A DNA stretch of 64,000 nt. Origin: Paenibacillus sacheonensis. Lineage in GTDB: Bacteria; Bacillota; Bacilli; Paenibacillales; Paenibacillaceae. The stretch spans positions 62,001-126,000 of the forward strand of contig NZ_JAAAMU010000019.1 of NCBI RefSeq assembly GCF_009909195.1, written 5' to 3'. The notes beneath the pieces are model-generated. The model had not been told where the DNA came from and ran no database searches. It saw only the letters and a list, made by a program, of their open reading frames with translations. Made by a program: the position numbers and the translations under genes. Shown here piece after piece: positions 33,410 through 41,697 of this stretch. The first letter of the stretch is position 1. Each line of letters opens with the position of its first letter.

Positions 33410-34774
33410 TCACTGGGCCTCCTCCAGGGCATACGCCAGTTCATTCGAGCCGATCGGGTAATAATCGAACAACCGGCGTACATGAGCATGCCCCGCAAAC
33501 ATATTGCGCAGATCGAAAAACGCATTGCCGCGCATGCTCTTGACGATGGTATCCCAACTGTTCTCCCTGAACTGCTCCCATTCCGTCATTAATACGATGG
33601 CATCCGCATTCTGGGCGCAGTCCGCCTCGTTCTCGCAATACGCGACGGAGCCGTTCAAGTCCGTCCATAATCGTTCTGCCTGCTTCATGCCTTGGGGGCA
33701 GTACGCTTTCACTGCCGCGCCTCTGCCGAGAAGACCGCTGATGATATCATAACTCGGCGCGGAGCGAATATCATCGGTCTCCGGTTTGAACGACAGCCCC
33801 CATACGGCGATCGTTTTTCCTTTGAGCGTGCCATTGAACGAAAGCACGTCGTTGATTTTATGAACCATCTTCAGTTTCTGCTTCTCGTTGGCCGCGATGG
33901 CCGCGCGCACGACGTACAGCTCTTCGCCGTTCTTCCGGCCGACATCGATGAGCGCCTGCGTATCCTTCGGGAAACAGCTCCCCCCGTACCCCGGGCCGGC
34001 CTGAAGGAAATGCAGCGATATCCGATCGTCGAGCCCCATGCCCGCCGCAATGTCTTGAATGTTCGCGCCCACCTTCTCGGACAGAAGCGCGAGTTCGTTT
34101 ACGAATGATATTTTGACCGCGAGAAACGAATTGGAAGCGTACTTGATCATCTCCGCCGTTTCCGGATTCGTATACAGGAATGGAACATCCTGGCGGATAT
34201 GAACGTCATAGAGAGATTGAAGCCTCAGCTTCGCTTCCTCGTTCTCGGTTCCGATGACGATTCTGGACGGATGCCGCGAGTCGCCGACCGCTTTGCCCTG
34301 CCGAAGAAACTCCGGATTCGAAGCGACATCGATTCGGAAAGGCGCATTCCGCGCCTTCAGCACGCCATCGAGATAACGCGCGATGCCGCGATTCGTGCCG
34401 ACGGGCATCGTGGACTTGCAGACGACCACTTTATAATCGTTCGCGTATTTTCCGATCGACTGCACGACTTCTTGGACATAGGAAAGATTGGCGCTCCCGT
34501 CTTCCTTCGCAGGCGTTCCTACCGCAATGAAGATCACGTCGCTGGATTGAATCGCCTGCTTGGCGTTCGTCGTGAACGACAGCGTCCCATCGCGAAGGCC
34601 GCTTGCCAGCAGCTCATCAAGACCCGGCTCATAGATGGGCGATATCCCGTCTGCCAAACGCTCGATCTTGGCGGCATCCACATCCATGCAGGTCACCGGG
34701 AAGCCATAACTGGAAAGGACGGCGCCATGAACTAAGCCAACGTACCCCGTGCCCATAATTCCAATCTTCACCAT
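33410..34774 (-). CDS. ugd: UDP-glucose 6-dehydrogenase
   Basis: A 454-residue enzyme with the Rossmann motif GIMGTGYVGLVHGAVL, the middle-domain motif PEFLRQGKAV, the catalytic Cys in GPGYGGSCFPKDT (about residue 260) and the C-terminal domain WGLSFKPETDDIR. It oxidises UDP-glucose to UDP-glucuronate with two NAD+. It is the first gene of a four-gene operon (ugd, epimerase, GT2, LAB_N) for surface-polymer modification. It is divergent from a marR gene, which may control it. Confidence 0.92.
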   Translation of the reverse strand: MVKIGIMGTGYVGLVHGAVLSSYGFPVTCMDVDAAKIERLADGISPIYEPGLDELLASGLRDGTLSFTTNAKQAIQSSDVIFIAVGTPAKEDGSANLSYVQEVVQSIGKYANDYKVVVCKSTMPVGTNRGIARYLDGVLKARNAPFRIDVASNPEFLRQGKAVGDSRHPSRIVIGTENEEAKLRLQSLYDVHIRQDVPFLYTNPETAEMIKYASNSFLAVKISFVNELALLSEKVGANIQDIAAGMGLDDRISLHFLQAGPGYGGSCFPKDTQALIDVGRKNGEELYVVRAAIAANEKQKLKMVHKINDVLSFNGTLKGKTIAVWGLSFKPETDDIRSAPSYDIISGLLGRGAAVKAYCPQGMKQAERLWTDLNGSVAYCENEADCAQNADAIVLMTEWEQFRENSWDTIVKSMRGNAFFDLRNMFAGHAHVRRLFDYYPIGSNELAYALEEAQ

Positions 34775-34817
34775 CGTTCCTCCTCGCCGTCGTGCCGTTT
34801 TCGCAAAATGAGAAAAA

Positions 34818-34844
34818 TTAGTTTACCAACTTAACTTTTATAAT
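34818..34844 (+). promoter_or_regulatory. marR/ugd intergenic promoter with palindrome
   Basis: TATAAT at 34839-34844 lies 60 bp before marR, and the palindrome AGTT-TACC-AACT (34820-34831) covers the region of its -35. MarR-type autorepression and control of the divergent ugd operon is plausible. Confidence 0.4.
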
Positions 34845-34903
34845 AAAGATCCATGTAGTATATTTCAAGTATCAAAAAAAACAGAAACGAATAGGAGCAC
34901 GTT

Positions 34904-35344
34904 ATGAAGGACGACCAAGAAACCATACAACGGCTGAAGGACGCGTTTACGCTATTTGCAAAGGCCGAATGGCGGCAGAAACCGGTTAACGGCCTAACGC
35001 GCAGCGACATACGCATCCTCTTCTGCATCATGGAAAGCGAGTGCAGCGGCAATCCGAAGCCGCGCATCTCGGATCTGAGCAAGAAGCTGCTCGTGACGAC
35101 GCCTACGGTCACCCAATTGATCAAGAAGCTGATCGAAGAAGAGTTGATCGAGCGCACCGTCGATCCGGACGACCGTCGATCCGTGGGCATCGAGCTGACG
35201 GAGAAGGGCAAAGCGGTCGCCATGGAAGCCGATGCGAGCATCAAGCAAACGCTTGGCGGACTCATCGACCATCTGGGCGCGGAAGAAAGCGATCATTTGG
35301 CTGACCTGCTCACCAAAGCGTATCATTATTTTAATAATCGCTAA
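34904..35344 (+). CDS. MarR-family transcriptional regulator
   Basis: A 146-residue winged-helix regulator: HTH PRISDLSKKLLVTTPTVTQ (about 52-71) and wing VDPDDRRSVGIELTEKG. ATG 34904 follows AGGAGCACGTT. It has no downstream partner on its own strand, only a terminator, so the divergent ugd operon is the likely target. Confidence 0.88.
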   Translation: MKDDQETIQRLKDAFTLFAKAEWRQKPVNGLTRSDIRILFCIMESECSGNPKPRISDLSKKLLVTTPTVTQLIKKLIEEELIERTVDPDDRRSVGIELTEKGKAVAMEADASIKQTLGGLIDHLGAEESDHLADLLTKAYHYFNNR

Positions 35345-35371
35345 GCTGAAATATGCCTGCAAATGCGGCAA

Positions 35372-35411
35372 AAGCCGGATGGCGCGCTCGATAACGAGCG
35401 CCCTTCCGGCT
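35372..35411. terminator. Bidirectional terminator between marR and ilvB
   Basis: Long stem AAGCCGGA-GGCGCGCTCG/CGAGCGCC-TCCGGCTT with TTTTT on the plus strand and a shorter U-tract on the minus strand. Confidence 0.8.
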
Positions 35412-35415
35412 TTTT

Positions 35416-37209
35416 CTACTCCCCCATGATCATCTGATCCAGCGTCGTGCCGCCAAGCACCATCGGATATACGTTCTCGTCCGTCGGCACCATGAACTCC
35501 ACGAGGACCGGCCCCGGAGTGTCCAGCGCTTCCCGCCAAGCCTGACGGGCATCCGCCTTATTGCTCGCCCGGAGCCCTTTGATTCCGTAAGCTTCGGCAA
35601 GCTTGACGAAATCGGGACTGCCGGCCAAATCGATCTGGCTGTACCGCCGCTCGTACATCAGCTCCTGCTGCTGCTTTACCATGCCGAGCACTTGGTTGTT
35701 GATGACGACGATCTTAACGGGAAGGTTGTGAACGGCGCAGACGGCCATCTCCTGCGCGCACATCTGCATGCCGCCGTCGCCGTTGACCGAGACCACGAGA
35801 CGACCCGGATGCCCCATCTGCGCCCCGATCGCTGCGGGAAAGCCGAAGCCCATCGTTCCCATCCCGCCCGACGTGATGAGCGAGCGCGGATGGCGGAACG
35901 CGTAGAACTGCGCGGTCCACATCTGATGCTGACCGACGTCCGTCGTCATGATCGCTTCGCCCTTCGTCGTCTCGTGAATCATCTCGATCACGTACTGCGG
36001 CTTCAGCTCCGTCTCGGAATCCCGATAACGAAGCGGGTATTCCGCCTTGCTGCGCTGCAGCTCCGCGATCCATGGCTCGAACCGGTCCGACTTCTCCGCC
36101 GCCTCGTTCGCGGCGCGAAGCACGTCCTTGATATCACCGAGGCAGGCGATATCGGTTCGCACGTTCTTGCCGATCTCGGCCGGGTCGATATCGATATGGG
36201 CGATGCGCTTCGCCTTCGGAGCGAAGCCGTCGAGCTTCATCGTGACCCGGTCGTCGAAGCGAGAGCCGATCGCGATCAGGAGATCGGCATTTTGAATCGC
36301 CATGTTCGGCGTATACGCACCGTGATGGCCGGGCATCCCCAGCCACAGCTCGTGGCCGCTCGGGAAACCGCCGAGTCCGAGCAGCGTCGTCGCCACGGGC
36401 ATTCGCGTCCGTTCCACGAAGGCCAGCAGCTCCGCCGAGGCATCGGCATACACGACGCCCCCGCCGGCGATAATGACCGGCCGCTCGGCTTCCGCGATGG
36501 CCGCGAGCAGCTCGCCGACAGCGTCCGGATCAACGGCCGGCATAGGATCGTAGCCCCGCAGCCGAACCTCGGCATCCGCCGGCTGGAACAGCATGCGGTG
36601 ATTCGATACGTCCTTCGGAATGTCGATGAGCACCGGTCCCTTCCTCCCGCTGCCCGCAAGGTGAAAGGCTTCGCGGACGATTCGCGGCAGGTCGCGCACG
36701 TCGCGGACCGCATAGCTGTGCTTCGTGATCGGCATCGTCATGCTCACGATGTCCGCCTCTTGGAAGGCATCCGTCCCCATGACCGTCGTCGGCACGTTCG
36801 CCGTAATGATGACCATCGGCACGGAGTCCATATAAGCCGTCGCGATACCGGTGACCAAGTTCGTCGCCCCCGGCCCGGAAGTCGCGATGCACACGCCGAT
36901 CTTCCCCGTGGATCTCGCATAACCGTCCGCGGCGTGGACCGCCCCCTGCTCATGCCTCGTCAACAGATGCCTAAAAGCCGGATTGCCCGTCATCGCATCG
37001 TAAATATGTAACGCGTTGCCGCCCGGATAACCGAATACGCAATCTACACCCTCCGCAAGCAGCAGCCGCAGCAGCGCCTCCGAGCCGGTTATCCGCTCTT
37101 CCTCGCGGTCGTAATTCCGTCCTGTCTCCGAATCATGCTGCTTCGCATGATTCCGTTCCGCATCCAGCTCTCGATCCGTGCCCGTTCCCGTCTCCGTCTC
37201 CATTTTCAT
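35416..37209 (-). CDS. ilvB: Acetolactate synthase large subunit
   Basis: A 597-residue ThDP enzyme. After a charged, low-complexity N-terminus (about 1-38) come the catalytic Glu in RHEQGAVHAADGYAR, the central FAD-binding domain and the ThDP motif NGDGGMQMCAQEMAVCAVHN ending in NN. It condenses two pyruvates (or pyruvate and 2-oxobutyrate) at the first common step of branched-chain amino acid synthesis. No ilvN or ilvC is adjacent, unlike the usual operon. It is controlled by two tandem T-box leaders. ATG 37209 follows AAGGAGG with 8-nt spacing. Confidence 0.93.
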   Translation of the reverse strand: MKMETETGTGTDRELDAERNHAKQHDSETGRNYDREEERITGSEALLRLLLAEGVDCVFGYPGGNALHIYDAMTGNPAFRHLLTRHEQGAVHAADGYARSTGKIGVCIATSGPGATNLVTGIATAYMDSVPMVIITANVPTTVMGTDAFQEADIVSMTMPITKHSYAVRDVRDLPRIVREAFHLAGSGRKGPVLIDIPKDVSNHRMLFQPADAEVRLRGYDPMPAVDPDAVGELLAAIAEAERPVIIAGGGVVYADASAELLAFVERTRMPVATTLLGLGGFPSGHELWLGMPGHHGAYTPNMAIQNADLLIAIGSRFDDRVTMKLDGFAPKAKRIAHIDIDPAEIGKNVRTDIACLGDIKDVLRAANEAAEKSDRFEPWIAELQRSKAEYPLRYRDSETELKPQYVIEMIHETTKGEAIMTTDVGQHQMWTAQFYAFRHPRSLITSGGMGTMGFGFPAAIGAQMGHPGRLVVSVNGDGGMQMCAQEMAVCAVHNLPVKIVVINNQVLGMVKQQQELMYERRYSQIDLAGSPDFVKLAEAYGIKGLRASNKADARQAWREALDTPGPVLVEFMVPTDENVYPMVLGGTTLDQMIMGE

Positions 37210-37229
37210 CTTCCATGGCCTCCTTCAAA

Positions 37230-37575
37230 ATAAATAACCCCTTCGCGAGCGGGAACGGCGACTGCCGTTCGGCTCCGAAGGGGCGAAAGAGGTCGATCTT
37301 CGCGGTACCACCCTGGTTTGCCGAAACCTTGCGGTTCCAGCCTCAAGAGACAAGGTCGAGTAACCTTGCCTGCCGCACGGTAACGTGTGCCATTCCGTTC
37401 GAACCTACTCCCCGAACTCCATGCGTCCGCCATTGGCAAACGCAGGCTCCGGCTTTCGATCGACTGCTCCGAGACGACGTCATGCAGCGCTTACGGCGGA
37501 GGTCTCACCACTCCCCCCGCTCTCTGGGCATCAAGACTGCTGCATGTGATTCTCTTCATCGCGTTACTGCTATGC
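37230..37575 (-). promoter_or_regulatory. T-box riboswitch, proximal copy, before ilvB
   Basis: The T-box sequence AGGGTGGTACCGCG is at 37314-37301. Stem I contains GATGAAGAGAATCACATGC, AGAGAGCGGGG and the segment GCATGACGTCGTCTCGGAGC around the specifier loop; GUC (Val) fits best as the specifier. The terminator stem is CGAAGGGG/CCCCTTCG (37283-37238) with a TTATTTATTTT tail. Uncharged tRNA would favour antitermination. Confidence 0.85.
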
Positions 37576-37594
37576 ATAGACCGTAAAGAACGTC

Positions 37595-37925
37595 AAAAAA
37601 CCCCTCTCCTCCCAAGGCGCAGACAGCAGCTGTCCGGCCTAGGGACGAAAGGGGTTAACATTTCGCGGTACCACCCTGATTTGCCGAGATCTCGCGATTT
37701 CGGCCTCATGAAGCAGTCTATTGCCCTGCCTCCGCACGGTAACGTGTGCGCTCCGTCTGAGCCTACCGATCTCGGCCGGGGCAGCCAGCAGCTGGCTTCC
37801 AAGCTTCGATGTTCGGTCAACCGCTCCGAGACGACGTCATGCAGCGCTTATGACGGAGGTTTCACCACTCCCCCCGCTCTCTGAACATAAGTCCGTGCAT
37901 GTGCTTCTCTTCATCGCGTTCTAAA
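37595..37925 (-). promoter_or_regulatory. T-box riboswitch, distal copy, before ilvB
   Basis: A second complete T-box element upstream of the first: stem I with GCGATGAAGAGAAGCACATG and the same specifier segment GCATGACGTCGTCTCGGAGC, T-box AGGGTGGTACCGCG at 37677-37664, and a terminator pairing AACCCCTTTC with GAGGGGTT (37656-37599) followed by TTTTTT. Both copies apparently read the same tRNA, so they act in series. Confidence 0.85.
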
Positions 37926-37933
37926 TTTGATTC

Positions 37934-37962
37934 ATAGTAGCACATTCCTCTGCGCATTACAA
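37934..37962 (-). promoter_or_regulatory. Promoter of the T-box-ilvB transcript
   Basis: TTGTAA (37962-37957), 17-bp spacer, TACTAT (37939-37934), just upstream of the distal T-box. Confidence 0.55.
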
Positions 37963-38120
37963 TGCTTTTCAATGCTTTTCAATGCTATTCGCAAGTTGCG
38001 ACGCTTTTCGATTTGCATCCCTGACATGCTCGCCGCCAGGTCGCTGGCCTTATGCTCCGAAAGGTGCTCCCCCTGCCTTGCGTCGATTGGTATAATACGA
38101 AGAGAAGGAGTGTGGCAAGG

Positions 38121-39284
38121 ATGAAACGACTGATCGATACCTATATTCGCAACGAAGCAGAGCAAGCTAGGGTTCGACAAGCTGAAGAGCTGGCGGCCGT
38201 TTTCGCGGAGAGAGCGGCCGTCCATGACCGCGAGGGCTCGTTCCCGTTCGACAACTTCGCCGACCTGCGCGAGGCGGGCTATTTGAAACTGACCGTTCCC
38301 CGTGCTTACGGGGGCGAGGAGATATCGCTGTACGAGTTCGTCATGCTGCAGGAGCGGCTCGCTTACGGAGACGGATCGACCGCGCTTGCCGTCGGCTGGC
38401 ATCTCGGCCAGATCCTGCATTTGCGGACGACCGGCAAATGGCCGGGCGATACGTTTGCCGAGCTCTGCCGCTCCGTCGTGAAGGACGGCACGATGATCAA
38501 CACCTTCGCCAGCGAAGCGGCAACCGGCAGCCCCAGCCGCGGAGGACGGCCGTCGACGACGGCGGTGCCCGCGGACGGCGGCTGGCGCATCACGGGACGC
38601 AAGACGTTCAGCACGCTCTCCCCGATATTGGATCGTTTCGTCGTGACCGCCTATCTGCCGGACGAGGACAGCACGGCGGATTTCCTGGTCCATCGCTCGG
38701 ACCAAGTTACGCTGGTGGAAACCTGGGACACGCTAGGCATGCGCGCCACCGGAAGCCATGACGTCGTGCTGGACGGGGCATTCGCTGCCCGGGACATGCG
38801 GCTGTCAGGCGGTAAAGGCGTGGACGACGGAGCAGGATGGATGCTGCATATTCCGGCTTGTTACATGGGCATCGCCCTCGCCGCGCGGGATTATGCCTTG
38901 GCCTTCGCACGGTCCTATCGGCCCGGCGGGATGGAAAAGCCGATCTCGGCTATTCCGTACGTCCAGCATACGATCGGGGAGATGGAGGTCGAGCTTCGTA
39001 CCGCGCGAGCGGTCCTGTATGCGGCGGCGGAGCGTTGGGACAACGAGCCGGATGACCGGCCGGCGCTCAAGCCGGAGCTCGGCCTGGCCAAGTACGAGGT
39101 CACCAACAACGCCATCCGAATCGTGGACTTGGCGATGCGCATCGTCGGCGGATCAAGCCTGTCGCGGAACACGCCGCTCGAGCGCTACTACCGGGATGTC
39201 CGGGCGGGGCTGCATAATCCGCCGATGGACAACGCGGTGCTCTACGGCTTGGCCGCCGCCGCGCTGGGCGAAGCGGACGAGTAA
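38121..39284 (+). CDS. Acyl-CoA dehydrogenase-family flavoprotein (YdbM-like)
   Basis: A 387-residue protein with the three-part acyl-CoA dehydrogenase fold: N-terminal helices with LKLTVPRAYGGEEISLYEF, middle beta domain ending MRATGSHDVVLDGAFA, and C-terminal helical bundle with LAKYEVTNNAIRIVDLAMRI and GGSSLSRNTPLERYYRDVR. FAD-dependent oxidation of an acyl-CoA, or a related monooxygenase reaction, is expected. ATG 38121 follows AAGGAG. An extended -10 (TGGTATAAT, 38086-38094) lies 26 bp upstream. A 51-bp repeat array begins 18 bp after its stop. Confidence 0.88.
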   Translation: MKRLIDTYIRNEAEQARVRQAEELAAVFAERAAVHDREGSFPFDNFADLREAGYLKLTVPRAYGGEEISLYEFVMLQERLAYGDGSTALAVGWHLGQILHLRTTGKWPGDTFAELCRSVVKDGTMINTFASEAATGSPSRGGRPSTTAVPADGGWRITGRKTFSTLSPILDRFVVTAYLPDEDSTADFLVHRSDQVTLVETWDTLGMRATGSHDVVLDGAFAARDMRLSGGKGVDDGAGWMLHIPACYMGIALAARDYALAFARSYRPGGMEKPISAIPYVQHTIGEMEVELRTARAVLYAAAERWDNEPDDRPALKPELGLAKYEVTNNAIRIVDLAMRIVGGSSLSRNTPLERYYRDVRAGLHNPPMDNAVLYGLAAAALGEADE

Positions 39285-39302
39285 GAGCTGCGACGCCTCG
39301 AG

Positions 39303-39770
39303 GCCGCGGAACGCTCGAAATGCTGCGCTCCTGCACAATTTCGTGCTTCTAGGCTGCGGAATGCTCGAAATGCTGCGCTCCTGCACAATTTCGCTGCCTC
39401 TAGGCCGCGGAACGCTCAAAATGCTGCGCTCCTGCACAATTTCGCCGCTTCTAGGCCTCGGGACGCTCAAAAAGCTGCGCTCCTGCACAATTTCGCTGCT
39501 TCTAGGCTGCGGAATGCTCAAAATGCTGCGCTCCTGCACAATTTCGCTGCTTCTAGGCTGCGGAATGCTCGAAATGCTGCGCTCCTGCACAATTCCACTG
39601 CTTCTAGGCCGCGGAACGCTCAAAATGCTGCGCTCCTGCACAATTTCGCCGCTTCTAGGCAGCGGGACGCTCAAAAAGCTGCGCCGCTGCACAATTTCGC
39701 CTTTTCCGAGCCGCGGAACGCTCGAAATGCTGCGCTGCTGCACAACTCGCCTCGAGGCCGCGGAATACAA
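39303..39770. repeat. Nine tandem copies of a 51-bp repeat
   Basis: About nine units of 51 bp with the core CTCAAAATGCTGCGCTCCTG followed by CACAATTTCG; each forms an imperfect CGAAAT...ATTTCG hairpin. Some units lose or gain a base at the ends. Because 51 is a multiple of 3, the plus and minus frames over it look like 17-residue protein repeats, but there is no ribosome site or start of their own. The array follows the acyl-CoA dehydrogenase gene. Confidence 0.88.
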
Positions 39771-39850
39771 TCGCCCTTTGTGCCTTTAGGCGCATACGCC
39801 TTTTATATTACGCCTTATCGCCTTATCGCCCTATACGCCCTCTCACCACA

Positions 39851-39889
39851 AGAGGCTCGAAATGCTGCGCTGCAGCATTTCGAGCCTCT
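39851..39889. terminator. Bidirectional terminator with the 51-bp-repeat core
   Basis: An 18-bp perfect stem (AGAGGCTCGAAATGCTGC and its complement, 3-nt loop) followed by CTCTCTTTC. The arm contains the same GCTCGAAATGCTGC as the 51-bp array. It separates the convergent acyl-CoA dehydrogenase and bshB2 genes. Confidence 0.7.
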
Positions 39890-39907
39890 CTCTTTCGCTT
39901 CCACGAA

Positions 39908-40621
39908 TTAGAATAAATCCGTGTTGGCCCGCTGCGCCGCCTGCACGTCGCCTTTGAGAAAATATTCATGCCGCCCGAAACGGGACAACGCCTCGTTGTC
40001 GGCCAGCCATACCCACTCGTCGATCTCGGTCTGACAGCGATGGGCTCGGAACGCGGCGAGCTTGGCGGACTGATAGGCCTGCACGTCGATCTTGACGACG
40101 TCCTTCCGCTTGTAGCCGTACCGCTCCGGCCGCTCCATCGCGTCGCCGAACGTTATGAAATAGAGCGCTCCCTTGCGTGCGGACCGCCAAAACGCGGCCG
40201 TCGTCGCCTTGCCGATCGCGCAGTGGTCCGGATGTCCGCCGTAACGCTCGTGAAACGTCAGCACGACGTCAGGTGCGATGTCGCGGATCAACGCCTCGAT
40301 GCGCCCCTCGAGCGATCTCTCGTCTTCGAATTCGACCGTTTTGTCGCGGATATCGAAGAAGATCAGATTCCCGATTCCCAAGCATGCGCAGGCTTCCCGC
40401 AGCTCCTGCTCGCGGGCGGCCGCCATCGTTTCCCGGTTAAGGTAGGGAGGGTTGCCCATCCGGCGTCCCATTTCTCCCCGGGTCGCGCTCACCAGCGTCA
40501 TCTCGACGCCCTCGGCGGCGTATTTGGCAAACGTTCCTCCGCAGATGAACGTCTCGTCGTCGGGATGAGCGAAGACCGCCAGCAGCTTGCGCGGCGTGTT
40601 CGCGTTACCTTGGATTGTCAT
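39908..40621 (-). CDS. bshB2: Bacillithiol deacetylase BshB2, copy 1 (PIG-L family)
   Basis: A 237-residue LmbE/PIG-L deacetylase: zinc motif FAHPDDE near residue 18 and the second motif GGHPDHCAIG near 130. BshB removes the acetyl group of GlcNAc-malate in bacillithiol synthesis. It overlaps the upstream yojF-like gene by 4 bp (ATGA), as in Bacillus yojF-yojG. A second, distinct bshB2-yojF pair lies at 41698-42728. Confidence 0.88.
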   Translation of the reverse strand: MTIQGNANTPRKLLAVFAHPDDETFICGGTFAKYAAEGVEMTLVSATRGEMGRRMGNPPYLNRETMAAAREQELREACACLGIGNLIFFDIRDKTVEFEDERSLEGRIEALIRDIAPDVVLTFHERYGGHPDHCAIGKATTAAFWRSARKGALYFITFGDAMERPERYGYKRKDVVKIDVQAYQSAKLAAFRAHRCQTEIDEWVWLADNEALSRFGRHEYFLKGDVQAAQRANTDLF

Positions 40622-40932
40622 TCCGGAAACGGCTCCTTTCCTAGATGAAGCGCTACGTTCATGCGTCCTCTATCATCGTAACCGGCCAGCAGGAGCCGGC
40701 CGAATTCATCCACCTCGTAATGCGTGAGCGCTTCCATGCGCAGCCAGCCATGTCCGTCGAACCGCAGCGCGGCCCGGTACGAAGAGCTCTCTCCGGCGAT
40801 AAAAGCATGCGTGACCTTGACCTTGAAATTCCGAACGAATACGAATGAAGTCGCCTCGCTGTGGATATAGGCGTCTGCTCCGACGAATTTCCGAAGCTCG
40901 GCCTCCGCTTGCGGCTTGTTTATTGGCAGCAT
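40618..40932 (-). CDS. yojF: YojF-like protein (DUF1806), copy 1
   Basis: A 104-residue soluble protein of the DUF1806/YojF family, with the conserved block LRMEALTHYEVDEFGRLLLAGYDDRGR and the ending ALHLGKEPF. It is regularly found in front of bshB2 and is presumed to assist it; no reaction is known. ATG 40932 follows AAGGA. Confidence 0.85.
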   Translation of the reverse strand: MLPINKPQAEAELRKFVGADAYIHSEATSFVFVRNFKVKVTHAFIAGESSSYRAALRFDGHGWLRMEALTHYEVDEFGRLLLAGYDDRGRMNVALHLGKEPFPE

Positions 40933-41045
40933 GGCATAGGTTCCTTTTCGTTAGAGTAGGATTGCAGCATTATTGTAGCACGCGTCGGACGTTTTTCCGA
41001 GAGGAACGATACAAGTCTTCCTGATTCGTTAGCGCAGCAATTCCG

Positions 41046-41435
41046 CTACCGCTTCTTCTCCCGCTTGCGGCTTGCCTTCTCGATATTCTCGGCCGCGCGG
41101 TATTCAACGATCCGCTTGATCAGCGCAAACGGCAGCGCCTCCCCGAGCGGGAACTGTATGGCGCCCTTCGACGTCTTGTAGGCCGACAGCTCGTCCTGAA
41201 AATCCCGAATGCCGCTTGCGGTCGGGTAAAAGCCGATGTGGTTCTTGTAAGCGGCGAAGTAGACGAGGCTGCCGTGCAGGTCGAATGCGGGCATCTGATA
41301 CGCGATCTTCTCTTTCGCCTCCGGCGCAGCCTCTTTGATCGTTTGCCTAAGCGCCTGCAGCGTTTCCTGCACGTTCGGCGGGAAAGCCGCAATATAGTCG
41401 TCGGTTGAATCCGGGGCCGTTTTGTTGTCCGGCAT
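41046..41435 (-). CDS. DUF1801/YdhG-like protein
   Basis: A 129-residue protein with the DUF1801 pattern: DDYIAAFPPNVQETLQALRQ at the N-terminus, the central YQMPAFDLHGSLVYFAAYKN, and the lysine-rich end KASRKREKKR. The fold is frataxin-like in solved relatives such as YdhG, and function is unknown, with iron handling proposed for some. ATG 41435 follows AAGGA; the open frame extending to 41579 lacks support. Confidence 0.85.
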   Translation of the reverse strand: MPDNKTAPDSTDDYIAAFPPNVQETLQALRQTIKEAAPEAKEKIAYQMPAFDLHGSLVYFAAYKNHIGFYPTASGIRDFQDELSAYKTSKGAIQFPLGEALPFALIKRIVEYRAAENIEKASRKREKKR

Positions 41436-41637
41436 GGCTGTTCCTTGTCTCCTTCCGCTTGTCCGGGGTTTGCTCGAATGCTCGAGCCTTGGTTCTAGTT
41501 TATCAGACCGCGGGCAGGAGCGGCGACTCGGACAAGCAATAAAAACAAGCCGTTCGCACAGGCTCAAAGGCGAGTTCAAGCGGTCAGGGTTTCCCTACGG
41601 GCTGAAACGACCCTTCTTCACGCTGAAAAGCCGAAAA

Positions 41638-41674
41638 GCCGAATGCGCATCTCGGGCTGAGATGCGCATTCGGC
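41638..41674 (-). terminator. Rho-independent terminator of the second bshB2 operon
   Basis: A perfect 16-bp stem GCCGAATGCGCATCTC/GAGATGCGCATTCGGC with TTTTCGGCTTTT on the minus strand. Confidence 0.85.
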
Positions 41675-41697
41675 TGTTTAAATCGGACTGTGGACGG

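Noticed and set aside
34775..34903. Attachment site or mobile element boundary between marR and ugd
   Set aside because: Only a short palindrome and a promoter are visible; no integrase, transposase or duplicated tRNA end is in the window.
38758..39789. Leu/Cys-rich 17-residue repeat protein in a frame overlapping the acyl-CoA dehydrogenase gene
   Set aside because: It is the 51-bp array read in frame, joined to a shadow of the dehydrogenase gene; no start site of its own.
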